Positions 17,976-28,314 are shown, numbered from the stretch's first letter. The stretch: DNA of 64,000 nt from a bacterium MS4 (GCA_000752215.1 CCFG01000017.1:310001-374000), one strand, 5' to 3'. Made by a program: numbers and translations. The notes: generated by a model from the letters alone, not told the origin.

Positions 17976-18959
17976 TTAAATATTATCGATTTCTTCCGCC
18001 ATTTCACGCATTCTCTGTACATCTTCTCTGGATAATTGAATCTCAGCAGATTTTACATTTTGCTTGATCTGATCCACCGTAGTGGAACCGCTCAGCAGAT
18101 TAATGAAACCGCCTTGCGCCAGTATCCATGCCAAAGCCAAATTTGCAATGGTACAATTGTATTTTTCACAGAGCGGTTTCCATGCATCCATCATGTCCAT
18201 TGCCTTTTGCATGTTTTCCGGCTGGAACCATTTCTTATTGCACTGTGCTCCCGTAGGGACGTAATCTCTCGGCAGGCATCCGCTCAGCAGTCCCTGCTCC
18301 AGAGGAGAATAAGCCTGAAGGGTAATTTTGTTTTCTCTGCAGATCGGCAGTAAATCTTTTTCAATCCCACGATCCAGAACGCTGTATTTGCCCTGTACAA
18401 TATCCAGCTCCCCGTATTTCAGATACTCCCTGATATGCTCCGGAGTGGAATTTGCCGCACCAATCGCTTTGATTTTTCCTTCCGCTTTCAGCTCATTCAG
18501 AGCTTCCATCGTTTCTGAAATAGGGGTGAAATACGGCTCTACAGACTGCCAATGAGTCATATAAACATCAACATAATCCGTGCCCAAGCGCTCCAAGCTT
18601 AACTCGATTTCTTCTCGGATGGATTCCTTGGACAGATTTTTATACAGCTGTGTATCACCGACCTTATTGAACAGGCTTCCTTCCCTTGTCCAGACGATAC
18701 CGCATTTTGTGATAATAACGAAATCTTCGCGCTTCATTCCTTTCAGCGCTTTGCCCAGAATCTTTTCACTGTTGCCGAAATTATAGCCCGGAGCAGTATC
18801 AATCAAATTAACCCCCAGCTTCGGGCATTCGCGGATGGTATCGATACAGGTCTGGAGATCCTTATCTCCACCCCATGCGGGGCCTCCGCCGATCGCCCAC
18901 GTACCAAGCCCGATTTTCGAGATATCCTTCCCGGTTTTCCCAAGCTTCATTGTATTCAT
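17976..18959 (-). CDS. Aldo/keto reductase
   Basis: 327 residues from the ATG at 18959; the longer frame begins at a TTG. A (beta/alpha)8 aldo/keto reductase with the catalytic tetrad visible: Asp in NLIDTAPGYNFGNSE, Tyr in the same motif, Lys in VIITKCGI and His in VYMTHWQS. The cofactor region near the C-terminus reads NLLSGSTTVDQIKQNVKSA. It would reduce aldehydes or ketones with NADPH. It stands alone between the thiolase relic and the glycerate kinase operon; substrate unknown. Confidence 0.92.
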   Translation of the reverse strand: MNTMKLGKTGKDISKIGLGTWAIGGGPAWGGDKDLQTCIDTIRECPKLGVNLIDTAPGYNFGNSEKILGKALKGMKREDFVIITKCGIVWTREGSLFNKVGDTQLYKNLSKESIREEIELSLERLGTDYVDVYMTHWQSVEPYFTPISETMEALNELKAEGKIKAIGAANSTPEHIREYLKYGELDIVQGKYSVLDRGIEKDLLPICRENKITLQAYSPLEQGLLSGCLPRDYVPTGAQCNKKWFQPENMQKAMDMMDAWKPLCEKYNCTIANLALAWILAQGGFINLLSGSTTVDQIKQNVKSAEIQLSREDVQRMREMAEEIDNI

Positions 18960-19099
18960 TTTTATCCAACCTTTCTTTATACACACAACCCTATGTATTT
19001 TTTAATGTTATTCCGCTTGCATTGAAATATCCTGTTTCAAACGTCTATATGACTCTGATATAAAAACGTAAAGGTGAATCTTCCTGAGAAATTTCTGTT

Positions 19100-20257
19100 T
19101 TAATAACCTAAACGCTTAATAAACCGCATTAGGTTATCCATCGTCAAAGACAAATCGTCTTTACTGCGTTCCTTTGCCCATTGAAAGTCCAATGCAACCC
19201 GGTTAATGCTGAATACTGCAGAGACTCCGGTATCATACACTCCTTGAATATCATCGCCAATGTCACCAACGACTGCAATCACTGGTATGTCAAGCTTTCG
19301 GGCCCTACGTGCAACACCTATAACTACTTTTCCACGCAGGCTTTGAGAATCAAGTTTTCCCTCGCCGGTAAAAATCAAATCAGAATTTTCAGCCAAGCGG
19401 TCAAAATCCACCATACTAAGAACCGTTTCAATACCCATTTGCAGACTTGCACCGAAAAAGGCCACCATACCACCCCCCATTCCCCCAGCTGCACCCGAAC
19501 CTGGGATTTGGGAGACATCCGTATGGAGTTCTTTCAGGATCACCCTGGAACCGCTCTGCAGTTGGCTGTCCAAAAGCTTTACCATTTTTTCATCCGCCCC
19601 CTTTTGTGGGGCAAACACATAAGCGGCTCCTGTTTTCCCGTAAAGTGGATTGTCAATATCGCACATTGAGACAATTTCAGAAGACTGTAACTGAGGACAA
19701 AATCCGGACGTATCTATTTTATTGATTTTGGAAAGCGTTCTGCCTACGGGAATAAACAGCTTACCATCTTTGTCATAAAATTTCATCCCTGCTGCTGCTG
19801 CTGCCCCGACCCCCAAGTCATTGGTGCAGCTCCCTCCCAGACCCACGATGATTTTCGTGCAGCCATGAGTCGCAGCATGCACCATTAACTGACCAATACC
19901 ATATGTTGTAGTTTGTTCAGGATGCTTATTATCTCCAACTAAAGGCAACCCCGCACAGGCAGCCATTTCAATGACGGCAATATCCGAATCCACAATGCCG
20001 TAGAAAGCCTTGATATCTTCCATATAAGGACCTTTTACCCAAGTGAAAACCTTATGCCCGCCCATGGCGTCGAGAAAAGCGTCCACACTTCCCTCTCCGC
20101 CGTCTGCAACGGGAATGGAAACCACTTCCGCTTGAGGGTAATGGACCTTGATCCGGGTTTCCATGATACCGCAGATTTCGCTGGAGCTCATTGTTCCCTT
20201 AAAAGAATCCGGAATTAACACAGCCTTTTTTATGGGGGATTCACATCCTTTTATCAT
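19100..20257 (-). CDS. Glycerate kinase (GlxK/GarK type)
   Basis: 385 residues, normal for the type I glycerate kinase family. Family motifs: AVLIPDSFKGTMSS at the N-terminus, VADGGEGSVDAFLDA, GLGGSCTNDLGVGAAAAAG and the C-terminal FTGEGKLDSQSLRGK. It phosphorylates D-glycerate to 2-phosphoglycerate (or 3-) with ATP. It follows the hydroxyacid dehydrogenase gene by 42 bp, so hydroxypyruvate or tartronate semialdehyde to glycerate to phosphoglycerate is a plausible two-step route into glycolysis. Confidence 0.93.
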   Translation of the reverse strand: MIKGCESPIKKAVLIPDSFKGTMSSSEICGIMETRIKVHYPQAEVVSIPVADGGEGSVDAFLDAMGGHKVFTWVKGPYMEDIKAFYGIVDSDIAVIEMAACAGLPLVGDNKHPEQTTTYGIGQLMVHAATHGCTKIIVGLGGSCTNDLGVGAAAAAGMKFYDKDGKLFIPVGRTLSKINKIDTSGFCPQLQSSEIVSMCDIDNPLYGKTGAAYVFAPQKGADEKMVKLLDSQLQSGSRVILKELHTDVSQIPGSGAAGGMGGGMVAFFGASLQMGIETVLSMVDFDRLAENSDLIFTGEGKLDSQSLRGKVVIGVARRARKLDIPVIAVVGDIGDDIQGVYDTGVSAVFSINRVALDFQWAKERSKDDLSLTMDNLMRFIKRLGY

Positions 20258-20299
20258 TCTTTCTTCCTGTACATGAATTTCAAAATTGCCGTTACACTT

Positions 20300-21256
20300 T
20301 TACTGATTAACAATGTTAATCGGCTTCCCTGAAAGGAAAGCCTCCAAATTTTGGACAGCAATTTTCATCAGCCGTTCCCTACTCTCTTTCGGAGCCCATG
20401 CAATGTGCGGTGTTATGATGACATTCTTTGCTTTGAGCAGAGGATTGTCCACCAGGATTGGCTCTGTGGAAACCACATCGACCGCTGCACCGTATATTTT
20501 TCCTGAATTCAACGCATCGGTCAAATCCTGTTCTACTACCAGCGGGCCCCGCGAAGTGTTGATGAAAATAACGCCATCCTTCATTTTTTGAATGCTGTCC
20601 TTATTAATGATTCCTTTTGTGGAGGGTAATAAAGGACAATGCAAAGAAATGACATCGGACTCCCGAAGCAGTTTATCCAGACTGACATAATCAGCAATCT
20701 GACGGCCCGTATTATTTTGATATTCGTCATAAGCCAACACCTTCATACCAAATGCCTTTGCAATTCTACCGGTGCTTTGCCCTATGCGGCCAAATCCTAT
20801 GATGCCTATGGTTTTGCCTGCCAGCTCAATCAGCGGATAGCACCAATAGCACCAGTCTTCACTGCCAGCCCATTTGCCGGCTTTGACACTTTCGCTGTGC
20901 ACCCAGACATGATGGCAAATTTCCAGCAGTAACGCAAATACATATTGCGAAACCGCTGTTGTCCCATACGTAGGAATGTTGCAGACAGGGATTCCCCGCT
21001 CCTTCGCCGCTCTGACATCCACCACATTATATCCGGTCGCAAGAACTCCAATATACTTTAGGTTCGGACAGGCGGCAATGGTTTCCTTTGTAATCGGGGT
21101 TTTGTTAACAATCACAGCGTCCGAATCCGCAATGCGTACAACAATGTCGTTAGCGGATGTACGATCGTAAACTTTAAGTTCCCCAAGGTTTTGAAAGCCT
21201 TCCCAGCTTAAATCTCCGGGATTTTCCGTATATCCATCCAGAATTACGATTTTCAA
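20300..21256 (-). CDS. D-2-hydroxyacid dehydrogenase (hydroxypyruvate/glyoxylate reductase type)
   Basis: 318 residues. The Rossmann motif GKTIGIIGFGRIGQ is at about residue 146, followed by LAYDEYQ, whose acidic residue favours NAD(H). Catalytic residues are Arg in FINTSRGPLVV, Glu in STEPIL and His in ITPHIAWAP. Members reduce hydroxypyruvate, glyoxylate or similar 2-oxo acids. The adjacent glycerate kinase makes hydroxypyruvate reductase the best guess. It lies 3' of the alanine dehydrogenase gene with a weak terminator between them. Confidence 0.92.
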   Translation of the reverse strand: MKIVILDGYTENPGDLSWEGFQNLGELKVYDRTSANDIVVRIADSDAVIVNKTPITKETIAACPNLKYIGVLATGYNVVDVRAAKERGIPVCNIPTYGTTAVSQYVFALLLEICHHVWVHSESVKAGKWAGSEDWCYWCYPLIELAGKTIGIIGFGRIGQSTGRIAKAFGMKVLAYDEYQNNTGRQIADYVSLDKLLRESDVISLHCPLLPSTKGIINKDSIQKMKDGVIFINTSRGPLVVEQDLTDALNSGKIYGAAVDVVSTEPILVDNPLLKAKNVIITPHIAWAPKESRERLMKIAVQNLEAFLSGKPINIVNQ

Positions 21257-21438
21257 GTCAGATTCCCTCCTAAACTGCTTTTAATGTTCTATGGACATCC
21301 AATCAGCACAACCAACTCAGTCGAACAAAGCGACGGCAAAACGCGGGTAAGTTGCCCACCGTTTGCCGCCATAGGGACTAATTAGGGCCAATTCAGTTAC
21401 CCTCAACAGATCAACAAAGTTCATGAGTCAAATTCAGT

Positions 21439-21461
21439 AAAAAATAGGTCTTTCCTATTTT
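21439..21461 (-). terminator. Short terminator overlapping the ald stop codon
   Basis: On the minus strand AAAATAGG-aaaga-CCTATTTT followed by TT. The stop codon TAG is in the stem. The 180 bp downstream to the dehydrogenase gene holds no gene. Confidence 0.55.
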
Positions 21462-22573
21462 AACACGGTCTCTGCATTGGTATATTCGATGTTAAGACTC
21501 TCTGCAACCGCCTTATTGGTAAGATGCCCATCAAAGGTATTCAGGCCGCGCAATAATGCCTTATCCTCCAGCAAGGCTGCTTTTGCACCTTTTTGGGCAA
21601 TTTGAAATAAATACCCGATCGTGGAACCGGTCAATGCATAGGTTGAAGTTCTGGCCATGGAGCCCGGCATATTTGCAACGGAATAGTGAATGACACCGTA
21701 TTTTTCATAGATCGGGTTATCATGTGTCGTCGCTTTATCAATCGTTTCAATGCTGCCGCCCTGATCGATCGCGACATCGACAATAACCGCGCCTTTCTTC
21801 ATGGTCTTAACCATTTCGGCCGTAACGACCTTCGGCGCCTTTTTACCCGGAACAAGGACACAACCGATCAGTACATCCGCTTTTTTGACGGCCTGTGCTA
21901 TTTCATATTCACTTGAAAGGACCGTCGTAACCTTCCCTCCAAAAATATCGTCCAGATAGCTTAATCTCTTTTTACTCACATCAAAGACGGTAACATGCGC
22001 ACGCATGCCCACGGCGATCTTAGCAGCGTTCGTACCGACACTTCCTCCACCGACAATCACAACTTCCGCCGGCGCCACGCCGGGCACGCCGCTTAAAAGG
22101 ACGCCTTCTCCGCCGTAAAAAGACTGAAGATAATTTGCCGCTACCTGTACGGACATACGTCCTGCAATTTCACTCATCGGCAACAGCAGAGGCAAAGCCC
22201 CATCCTCCGTCTCCACGGTTTCGTAGGCGATCCCGGTTACTTTTTTCTCCAGCAGGGCATTGGTAAGAGCCGGATTAGGGGCAAGGTGCAGATATGTATA
22301 GAGGATTTGCCCCTCTTTAAAATAATGGTATTCACTTTCCAGCGGTTCTTTGACTTTTACGATGATGTCGGACTGGGAGAAAACTTCTGATACATCCTTT
22401 TCGATGGCGGCACCTGCCGCTTCATATTCCGCATCGGCTATTCCGCTTCCAAGTCCGGCCGACTCCTCAATGATTACCTTGTGGCCCGCACTCACGAGTC
22501 GATGAACACCGGAAGGGGTCATCGAAACGCGGTTCTCATTGTTTTTGATTTCCTTAGGAACTCCAATAATCAT
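21455..22573 (-). CDS. ald: Alanine dehydrogenase
   Basis: 372 residues, full length. The N-terminus MIIGVPKEIKNNENRVSMTP is highly characteristic; Lys in the HKVIIEESAG region and MSEIAGRMSVQ line the active site; the NAD-binding loop is VIVGGGSVGTNAAKIAVG. It interconverts L-alanine and pyruvate/ammonia with NAD. In this operon it could recycle pyruvate from the aldolases or supply the amino donor for the class V aminotransferase. It lies 166 bp after ptsI. Confidence 0.96.
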   Translation of the reverse strand: MIIGVPKEIKNNENRVSMTPSGVHRLVSAGHKVIIEESAGLGSGIADAEYEAAGAAIEKDVSEVFSQSDIIVKVKEPLESEYHYFKEGQILYTYLHLAPNPALTNALLEKKVTGIAYETVETEDGALPLLLPMSEIAGRMSVQVAANYLQSFYGGEGVLLSGVPGVAPAEVVIVGGGSVGTNAAKIAVGMRAHVTVFDVSKKRLSYLDDIFGGKVTTVLSSEYEIAQAVKKADVLIGCVLVPGKKAPKVVTAEMVKTMKKGAVIVDVAIDQGGSIETIDKATTHDNPIYEKYGVIHYSVANMPGSMARTSTYALTGSTIGYLFQIAQKGAKAALLEDKALLRGLNTFDGHLTNKAVAESLNIEYTNAETVLK

Positions 22574-22738
22574 GATAATTTCCTCTTTTCAAAAATAAAC
22601 ACTGCAGATTTGCTCTGCACGTTGACTGACAAATTGATGTTTTTCAAAATCCATGGCCGAAAAAATCACCTTCCAACGACAATACCCTTAAAAATAGACC
22701 CACTGGCTGTTAACAATAAATTTGTCAAAAGACTTTTT

Positions 22739-24466
22739 CTAAAGCCAGGATTGATATTGATCACTGAGATAATTCTGTACCATAGATCTTACCTGACCGG
22801 CACTTTCCATTTCCAATGCCTTTTGGGCAAGAACGCCAAGCTTGTTCGTATCGCACATCGACAGCAGGTTTTTTACCATTAAAATGGAGGAGGGATTAAC
22901 ACTGAAATTTCGGAGCCCGAATCCCAGTAATAAGGGCAGTGCCAGTTTATCCGCTGCCATTTCCCCACAAAGTGAACAGATCTTTCCCGCGTGATTACAA
23001 ATATGTATGATGTTTGCGATCAGCGTCAACACTCCCGGATTAAAATAATCATACAGATTTGAAATTTTTTCATTCAGACGGTCCACTGCCAAAGTATATT
23101 GGGTCAGATCGTTGCTGCCTATGCTGAAAAAATCGATCTTTTGAATATATTGATTTGCCATTACGGCCACCGAAGGGACCTCTACCATGATACCGACCTG
23201 AACATTTTTATCAAATGGAAGGTTATCGTGTAATAATTCCTTCTTCACTTGTTCAAAAATTTCCAAAGCTCTGTCAAGTTCGTCCATATTACTAATCATC
23301 GGAAACATGATTTTGACGTTTCCATAAATGCTTGCCCGCAAAGCCGCCCTCAACTGATCTGTCAGAATATCGGTTTTGTCAAGGCAAATTCTAATGGCCC
23401 GATAGCCTAAAAAAGGATTTGCTTCCGATGGAAGAGAAAGGGATTTTACTTCTTTATCCCCGCCGATATCCATCGTACGCACGGTAAGAGGTTTTGAGCC
23501 CAGCTTCTCCGCTATATTTTTGTAGATGGCAAACTGTTCGTCTTCCGAAGGGAGCTTGTCACGATTCATATAGAGAAATTCCGTGCGAAAAAGCCCGACA
23601 CCGTCGGCTCCATCCTGTATCAGCTTATCTGTGGTACTTGTATCCATTATGTTTCCCAGAACGTGGACTCTTACCCCGTCTGCCGTACAGCCAGCGGTTT
23701 GTGTGAACATCTGCAGCTTAAGCATCCTGTCATGGTACTTCTCTATCTCTTTTTTAGCAAAGGCAATTTCATCTGCTGTTATGTTATATGTAACTTGTCC
23801 CGCCACAGCGTCCAAATAAATCCTTTTCCCGTTTTCAAGTATGGATATATCTCCGCAGCCAACCACAGTGGGAATCCCCATATTGGATGCAAGAATTGAT
23901 ACATGGGATGTTCTGGATCCATTTCCGAGAAGCAATCCGGCGATTTTTTTCGAATTGCTGTTCGCCAGCAGAGAGGGGGGCAGGTTTCGGGCAACAAGGA
24001 TAACTTCCTCTTTCAAATTTGAAAGATCAGGATAATTTTGTCCGATAATTTGGCAAATAAGTTGATTGCCAATATCACGAAAGTCGTCAATACGTTCTCT
24101 TATGAGACTGTCGCCCAGTGAATCAAGCAGACGACACTGTTCCTCAACACTTCTTGCAACAGCCGCCGGAGCACTGTAACCCTCTCCAATTGACTTAAAA
24201 ATACCATCATGGAACAGTCTATCCCTAAGCATGGTATAGTGTGTCTCCATGAGTGTAGCTTTGATATGCTCGCCTTGTGTATGATACTGATCAATCAATT
24301 TCTTCATAGTTTCAGAAAGTTCCAAAACGGAGGAATCGACGGACGAAATCGCTTCCTCCTTGCTGACTGTGCGCTTTTGCTCGGGATCAGCCTTCGGAAT
24401 TTCCTGCACGATCATTACTTTTCCCAAAGCTTTGCCAGGAGAAGCGGCTATGCCCTTTATTATCAT
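22739..24466 (-). CDS. ptsI: PTS enzyme I (phosphoenolpyruvate-protein phosphotransferase)
   Basis: 575 residues, the usual EI length. The phosphohistidine region reads LLGNGSRTSHVSILASNMG (about residue 190), the PEP-binding domain has FRTEFLYMNRDKLP and SIGSNDLTQYTLAVDR, and the catalytic Cys is in CSLCGEMAAD. It transfers phosphate from PEP to HPr. It starts 5 bp after the HPr gene and sits inside a sugar operon, not in a general ptsHI operon, so it may be a dedicated paralogue for the Gat-type PTS nearby. Confidence 0.95.
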   Translation of the reverse strand: MIIKGIAASPGKALGKVMIVQEIPKADPEQKRTVSKEEAISSVDSSVLELSETMKKLIDQYHTQGEHIKATLMETHYTMLRDRLFHDGIFKSIGEGYSAPAAVARSVEEQCRLLDSLGDSLIRERIDDFRDIGNQLICQIIGQNYPDLSNLKEEVILVARNLPPSLLANSNSKKIAGLLLGNGSRTSHVSILASNMGIPTVVGCGDISILENGKRIYLDAVAGQVTYNITADEIAFAKKEIEKYHDRMLKLQMFTQTAGCTADGVRVHVLGNIMDTSTTDKLIQDGADGVGLFRTEFLYMNRDKLPSEDEQFAIYKNIAEKLGSKPLTVRTMDIGGDKEVKSLSLPSEANPFLGYRAIRICLDKTDILTDQLRAALRASIYGNVKIMFPMISNMDELDRALEIFEQVKKELLHDNLPFDKNVQVGIMVEVPSVAVMANQYIQKIDFFSIGSNDLTQYTLAVDRLNEKISNLYDYFNPGVLTLIANIIHICNHAGKICSLCGEMAADKLALPLLLGFGLRNFSVNPSSILMVKNLLSMCDTNKLGVLAQKALEMESAGQVRSMVQNYLSDQYQSWL

Positions 24467-24471
24467 TTTTA

Positions 24472-24738
24472 TTACTCCTCCAGTGCATCTATAAAACTAC
24501 AAATTTTCTCCACCGCCTCATGTTCGTCAGCTCCAACGCCTTTCACTGTTATGGTCAGACCCGGGCGCAATCCAGCTGCAAGCAGACTGAAGATGCTTTT
24601 CGGATCTGCTGCATTACTGCCATTAATGATTTGCAGATCAGATTGAAAGCTCTCGGAAAGTTTAACAAGCAGAGTCGCCGGTCTTGCGTGGAGCCCGGTC
24701 GGATTTGAAATCATCACATTTTTAGAATACATTTTCAC
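24472..24738 (-). CDS. HPr phosphocarrier protein
   Basis: 88 residues. NPTGLHARPATLLVKL holds the phosphorylated His near residue 16, and DPKSIFSLLAAGL contains the Ser at the position used by HPr kinase in Firmicutes. The second site departs from the usual KSIMGVMSL, so regulation by Ser phosphorylation is uncertain. Together with the adjacent EI it would feed the GatA/GatB proteins of this cluster. Confidence 0.94.
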   Translation of the reverse strand: MKMYSKNVMISNPTGLHARPATLLVKLSESFQSDLQIINGSNAADPKSIFSLLAAGLRPGLTITVKGVGADEHEAVEKICSFIDALEE

Positions 24739-24889
24739 TTCTCCATATATTAAAGATGTCCATCTCCGGACTGATTTAGAATCTTACCGGTTCATTGTCA
24801 ACTGTTTTTGCAAACAACACATTACGATTCATGACCGGTCAGAAGCTTCATTGTGTTTCGTGAATCTTTATCTGCAATTAATAGATATA

Positions 24890-26179
24890 CTATTCCAATT
24901 GCGCTAACTCTTTTGTCGTTTCCAAAAAATCATCCATATCCGCTGTGCTGTTACAGTGGAGCGGTGATACTCTGATGCAACCGTTCATTCCAAAAGAATC
25001 AAGCATGCGTTTAGAGTATAAGCTTGTGTTGATTCTTTCGTATACGATAATGCCTCTCTCTTCATACTCTCTTACTGCTTGTGTAAAGCCCAGCTTATCA
25101 ATTCCCATGGGGATAATGAAATCGCGCTCTGTCATATCAGGGTTGTCAAGATATACGCTTACCCCTCTCATTTTTCTAAGCCCTTCGATTTTTTCGCTGC
25201 CGTTAAGCATCCTGTTCATAAGTGCTCTTTCGTGCATCTTAATCCTGTTCATGCCCTCGACAAAAAGTTCTCTTCTGGTGCCGGTTTCAATAAACTGACC
25301 GCCCAGCCAGCAAACATAATTTACAATTTCAGTAATGGCAACAAATTGGGACGGCGCCGGAGAACCAAGTTCCCAAGTTCCTTCAGGCTTTGCAAGGAGC
25401 GTATGATGGTGAAGTTTGGAAAGCCTATCCGAAACGTAGGCAATTCCGGAACCCCTATTGCCAAAAAATTTGTACGGCGCAAAGTTTATACCGTCTACCT
25501 TTAACTTGTCAACATCTATAACACCGTGGGGAGCGTGCTGGACTGCATCAATGATGATAAAAAGATCGGGATTTCTCTCTCTCGCCGCCTTAATAATCGC
25601 CTCGGCATCTAAAATGGCGCCTGAAATATTTGACGCATACATAAAGCTTAAAAGACAGGTATTACAGTCAACTTTACTAATAATCTCGTCGACGTCCACT
25701 CCCCCTGTCACCGGATTCGTCTTAACCGGCCTGAATTCTTTTCCCGTTTTCCTGGCATAGTAAAAAGCGGCATCATAAGCCGATGGATGTTCCAGCATGG
25801 TGGTGACAATATTAGTCCCCGGTATATTTTCAGCAACCGCTCCAACCATTTCAAACATAGCTTGCGAAGCGGTCAATGTTGTAAGCAGGCTGCCATCTTT
25901 TGCGTTAAATATAGTTCGGATATCGTTTTCCCCATTTTCTTGAACCTTTTGTAAATAAAGAGCAGTCTCATGTACTCTTTCAGGGCAATCCGGAAGAGCG
26001 TCTATGTTTTCATAAGATTTTAATACGCTCTTTAATCTGAATGCACCTCCTGCATTATCAAAAAATATTCTTCTTCCCTTTCTTAATGGATCACTGTCTA
26101 CATGCCAAAACTTTTCCTTAATTTTCTTTTGTAATTCATCACTAAAGAGTATTCCTTCTTGTAGACTTGTGTCAACCAT
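24890..26179 (-). CDS. Aminotransferase class V-fold PLP enzyme
   Basis: 429 residues, resembling cysteine desulfurase/selenocysteine lyase-like class V enzymes. PLP contacts are visible: IIIDAVQHAPHGVIDV with the pyridine-binding Asp, and NFAPYKFFGNRGSGI with the Schiff-base Lys. HPSAYDAAFYYARKTG is another family segment. The nucleophilic Cys loop of true desulfurases is not clear, so an aminotransferase, lyase or racemase-like role in the pathway is as likely. It precedes the HPr gene by 151 bp. Confidence 0.85.
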   Translation of the reverse strand: MVDTSLQEGILFSDELQKKIKEKFWHVDSDPLRKGRRIFFDNAGGAFRLKSVLKSYENIDALPDCPERVHETALYLQKVQENGENDIRTIFNAKDGSLLTTLTASQAMFEMVGAVAENIPGTNIVTTMLEHPSAYDAAFYYARKTGKEFRPVKTNPVTGGVDVDEIISKVDCNTCLLSFMYASNISGAILDAEAIIKAARERNPDLFIIIDAVQHAPHGVIDVDKLKVDGINFAPYKFFGNRGSGIAYVSDRLSKLHHHTLLAKPEGTWELGSPAPSQFVAITEIVNYVCWLGGQFIETGTRRELFVEGMNRIKMHERALMNRMLNGSEKIEGLRKMRGVSVYLDNPDMTERDFIIPMGIDKLGFTQAVREYEERGIIVYERINTSLYSKRMLDSFGMNGCIRVSPLHCNSTADMDDFLETTKELAQLE

Positions 26180-26302
26180 GACTAAATCTCCTTTACGTTT
26201 AAATAATTTTAATGCAGGTAAAAGAAACGGTTCTATCCTCTCATTGCGGCAATCGTCACACTAATTGTACATTTTATAAGGCAATACCGAAACAAACCCG
26301 GT

Positions 26303-27271
26303 TCAAATAACTTTCCCATCATTTATTAGAACTTCTCCATCCACCGTTACTGTGGGAGCCTTAAATACCATGTCCAGATGATATGCACTTGCCACCAAAC
26401 CACCGAATCCTCGGTTATCGCCACATCCAAAATGTACTGTTCCGCTGCATCCTTCATCTTCCAGCATTCTGCCATTCAGTTCGCACATATCATTTAACCC
26501 GAAGCCGATTTCTCCCACATTGTACACATTGGGATCATTGAATTCTTTCATTATCTGAGCAAGTTTCTGTGCCTGTGCGCCGCCGCTGATATCAACAATT
26601 AAGCCCTTTTTAATCGTTAATTTTACTTCGTCGGTAATCAGCCCAAGTTCCGGATGCGGGATACTTCCGTCTATGTAAACGACACCCTCTCCTGTTTCTT
26701 CTACCGCGCAGGTAGCGCATTCAACGTCCGGGGGTGAGGAAGAATCCCCCGGCAGCAAGCTTCTTGCATACTGGGGAGTCGGTTCTCTGCCGGCAATGGA
26801 ACAAGTAAAATCACTCCCCCGCGCAGTAGTAATATGACAAGTTCTTCCACCCTTCAGCATTTCGGCCAACCTTGTACAGAGTTTGCCAACGGAATCAAAG
26901 TCGCAGTAGAGGCCGCCTTTTTCCATCATTGCTACGCTGTAGTCAACCATATTAACAAATCTGGCGCCTCTTGCAACCGCATCACGCCTCGCCTGAGAAT
27001 GAAACAGCGAAAATTTGGTGCAGCCGAAGATAACGTCCGCATCAGCCATTGCCGCGGCAACAACTTTATTAGGGTTTTGTCCATGCATTGTACGCTCATC
27101 CATCATGACAATCGACTTGTTTGTATACGCTTTCATAGAATCCCACATGATTTTTGCTATGTCAAAGCTCGATGGATCTGTTACGATTAAAATATTTTCG
27201 TCCGTTTTGCAATCTGAGCAGGTGGTTAAAAGAACCTTTACCGCCTGACAGCCCTGACTTACTTTTACCAT
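26303..27271 (-). CDS. NicX/M29-aminopeptidase-like metalloprotein
   Basis: 322 residues. The C-terminal half has the metal-ligand pattern of the family that includes aminopeptidase T (M29) and 2,5-dihydroxypyridine dioxygenase NicX: NVGEIGFGLND, a CSGTVHFGCGDNRGFGG segment and YHLDMVF. The N-terminal half has a Rossmann-like DADVIFGCTKFSLFHS region. Members hydrolyse peptides or open dihydroxypyridine rings; which applies here is unknown. It sits between the ketose-bisphosphate aldolase and aminotransferase genes, suggesting that an amino or amide compound is processed. Confidence 0.8.
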   Translation of the reverse strand: MVKVSQGCQAVKVLLTTCSDCKTDENILIVTDPSSFDIAKIMWDSMKAYTNKSIVMMDERTMHGQNPNKVVAAAMADADVIFGCTKFSLFHSQARRDAVARGARFVNMVDYSVAMMEKGGLYCDFDSVGKLCTRLAEMLKGGRTCHITTARGSDFTCSIAGREPTPQYARSLLPGDSSSPPDVECATCAVEETGEGVVYIDGSIPHPELGLITDEVKLTIKKGLIVDISGGAQAQKLAQIMKEFNDPNVYNVGEIGFGLNDMCELNGRMLEDEGCSGTVHFGCGDNRGFGGLVASAYHLDMVFKAPTVTVDGEVLINDGKVI

Positions 27272-27378
27272 TGTGATCTCTCCTCGTATAACAGCTTTGT
27301 ATCCCCTCTATTGACAATTTGCAGAACACAAAACAGCCTCAAATTTATACAGATGATAGCATCCCCCAGCAAGCCTTC

Positions 27379-28233
27379 TTAACTTTTTCCGTCTGCGCGA
27401 CATGTCTTAATCCATTGTTTGACCACTGTTTTCACTTGATCTTTAGCGAAAGCCATGATATCGGCAGTATGTGTCTGCGTTCCCATTTCCTCAATAGCCT
27501 GCTTGACAGCGCCAATATATGTACATCTGATGTGTGTGCCGACATTTACTTTTCTGATACCATTGTCAATAGCCCTTCTCACATCTTCTTCCGGAATTCC
27601 TGTACCACCGTGAAGCACCAGCGGAACCGGAACCACTTGTCTTACCTGACGTAAAAGCTCGAAATCCAGCTCCGGTTTATGGGTGTAAAATCCGTGCTCG
27701 CTGCCGAACGCCACGGCGAGAGCATCCACTCCGGTTTCTTTTACCAGGACTCTCGCGTCATCAGCCGTAGCCTTTCCGCTTATTACGGTGTTCCCTTCAT
27801 CTCCCGCACTTTTTATTTGCCCTATTTCGGCCTCTACATGTACGCCCCTTGCATGGGCATACTGCACAACCTTTTTTACTGTCTCGATGTTTTCCTTCAG
27901 GGAACTGTGCGATGCGTCTATCATGACAGAATTATAGCCGTTATCTATGGCAGCGAAACAGATATCTGCATTATGACAATGATCTAAATGATAAATAATC
28001 GGTGTTTTACTTTGCTCCATCGTTATTTTTCCAACAGCGCCTAATTTCTCTATGCCAATGGCATCGATAACTTTTGGCAGACAAGCAATAAAAATGGGCG
28101 CTTTGGACTCTTGTGCCGCCTCTGCAATAGCAGACATATCCCAGAAATCAGAATGATTGAAATGTGGGATTGCATATCCGCCCGCCGAAGCTGCCTCAAA
28201 TAATTCCGCCACTTGAACTCTGCTCATTATCAT
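27379..28233 (-). CDS. Class II ketose-bisphosphate aldolase
   Basis: 284 residues, typical for FbaA/GatY/KbaY. Zn ligands and active site: IIYHLDHCHNADIC (catalytic Asp and His), VMIDASHSS, HVEAEIG (Glu) and VLHGGTGIPEEDVR. The phosphate-binding NVGTHIRCTY follows. GGAG lies 8 nt before the ATG at 28233. It cleaves a ketose-1,6- or related bisphosphate; with Gat-type PTS genes alongside, a tagatose/sorbose-like substrate is possible but unproven. Confidence 0.92.
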   Translation of the reverse strand: MIMSRVQVAELFEAASAGGYAIPHFNHSDFWDMSAIAEAAQESKAPIFIACLPKVIDAIGIEKLGAVGKITMEQSKTPIIYHLDHCHNADICFAAIDNGYNSVMIDASHSSLKENIETVKKVVQYAHARGVHVEAEIGQIKSAGDEGNTVISGKATADDARVLVKETGVDALAVAFGSEHGFYTHKPELDFELLRQVRQVVPVPLVLHGGTGIPEEDVRRAIDNGIRKVNVGTHIRCTYIGAVKQAIEEMGTQTHTADIMAFAKDQVKTVVKQWIKTCRADGKS

Positions 28234-28314
28234 TACGTTTACTCCTATTCTTCATTAAAGTAGTAATGCAATATTAATCCTGCTTTTATATTGCATTACT
28301 ACAAAGACATTCTT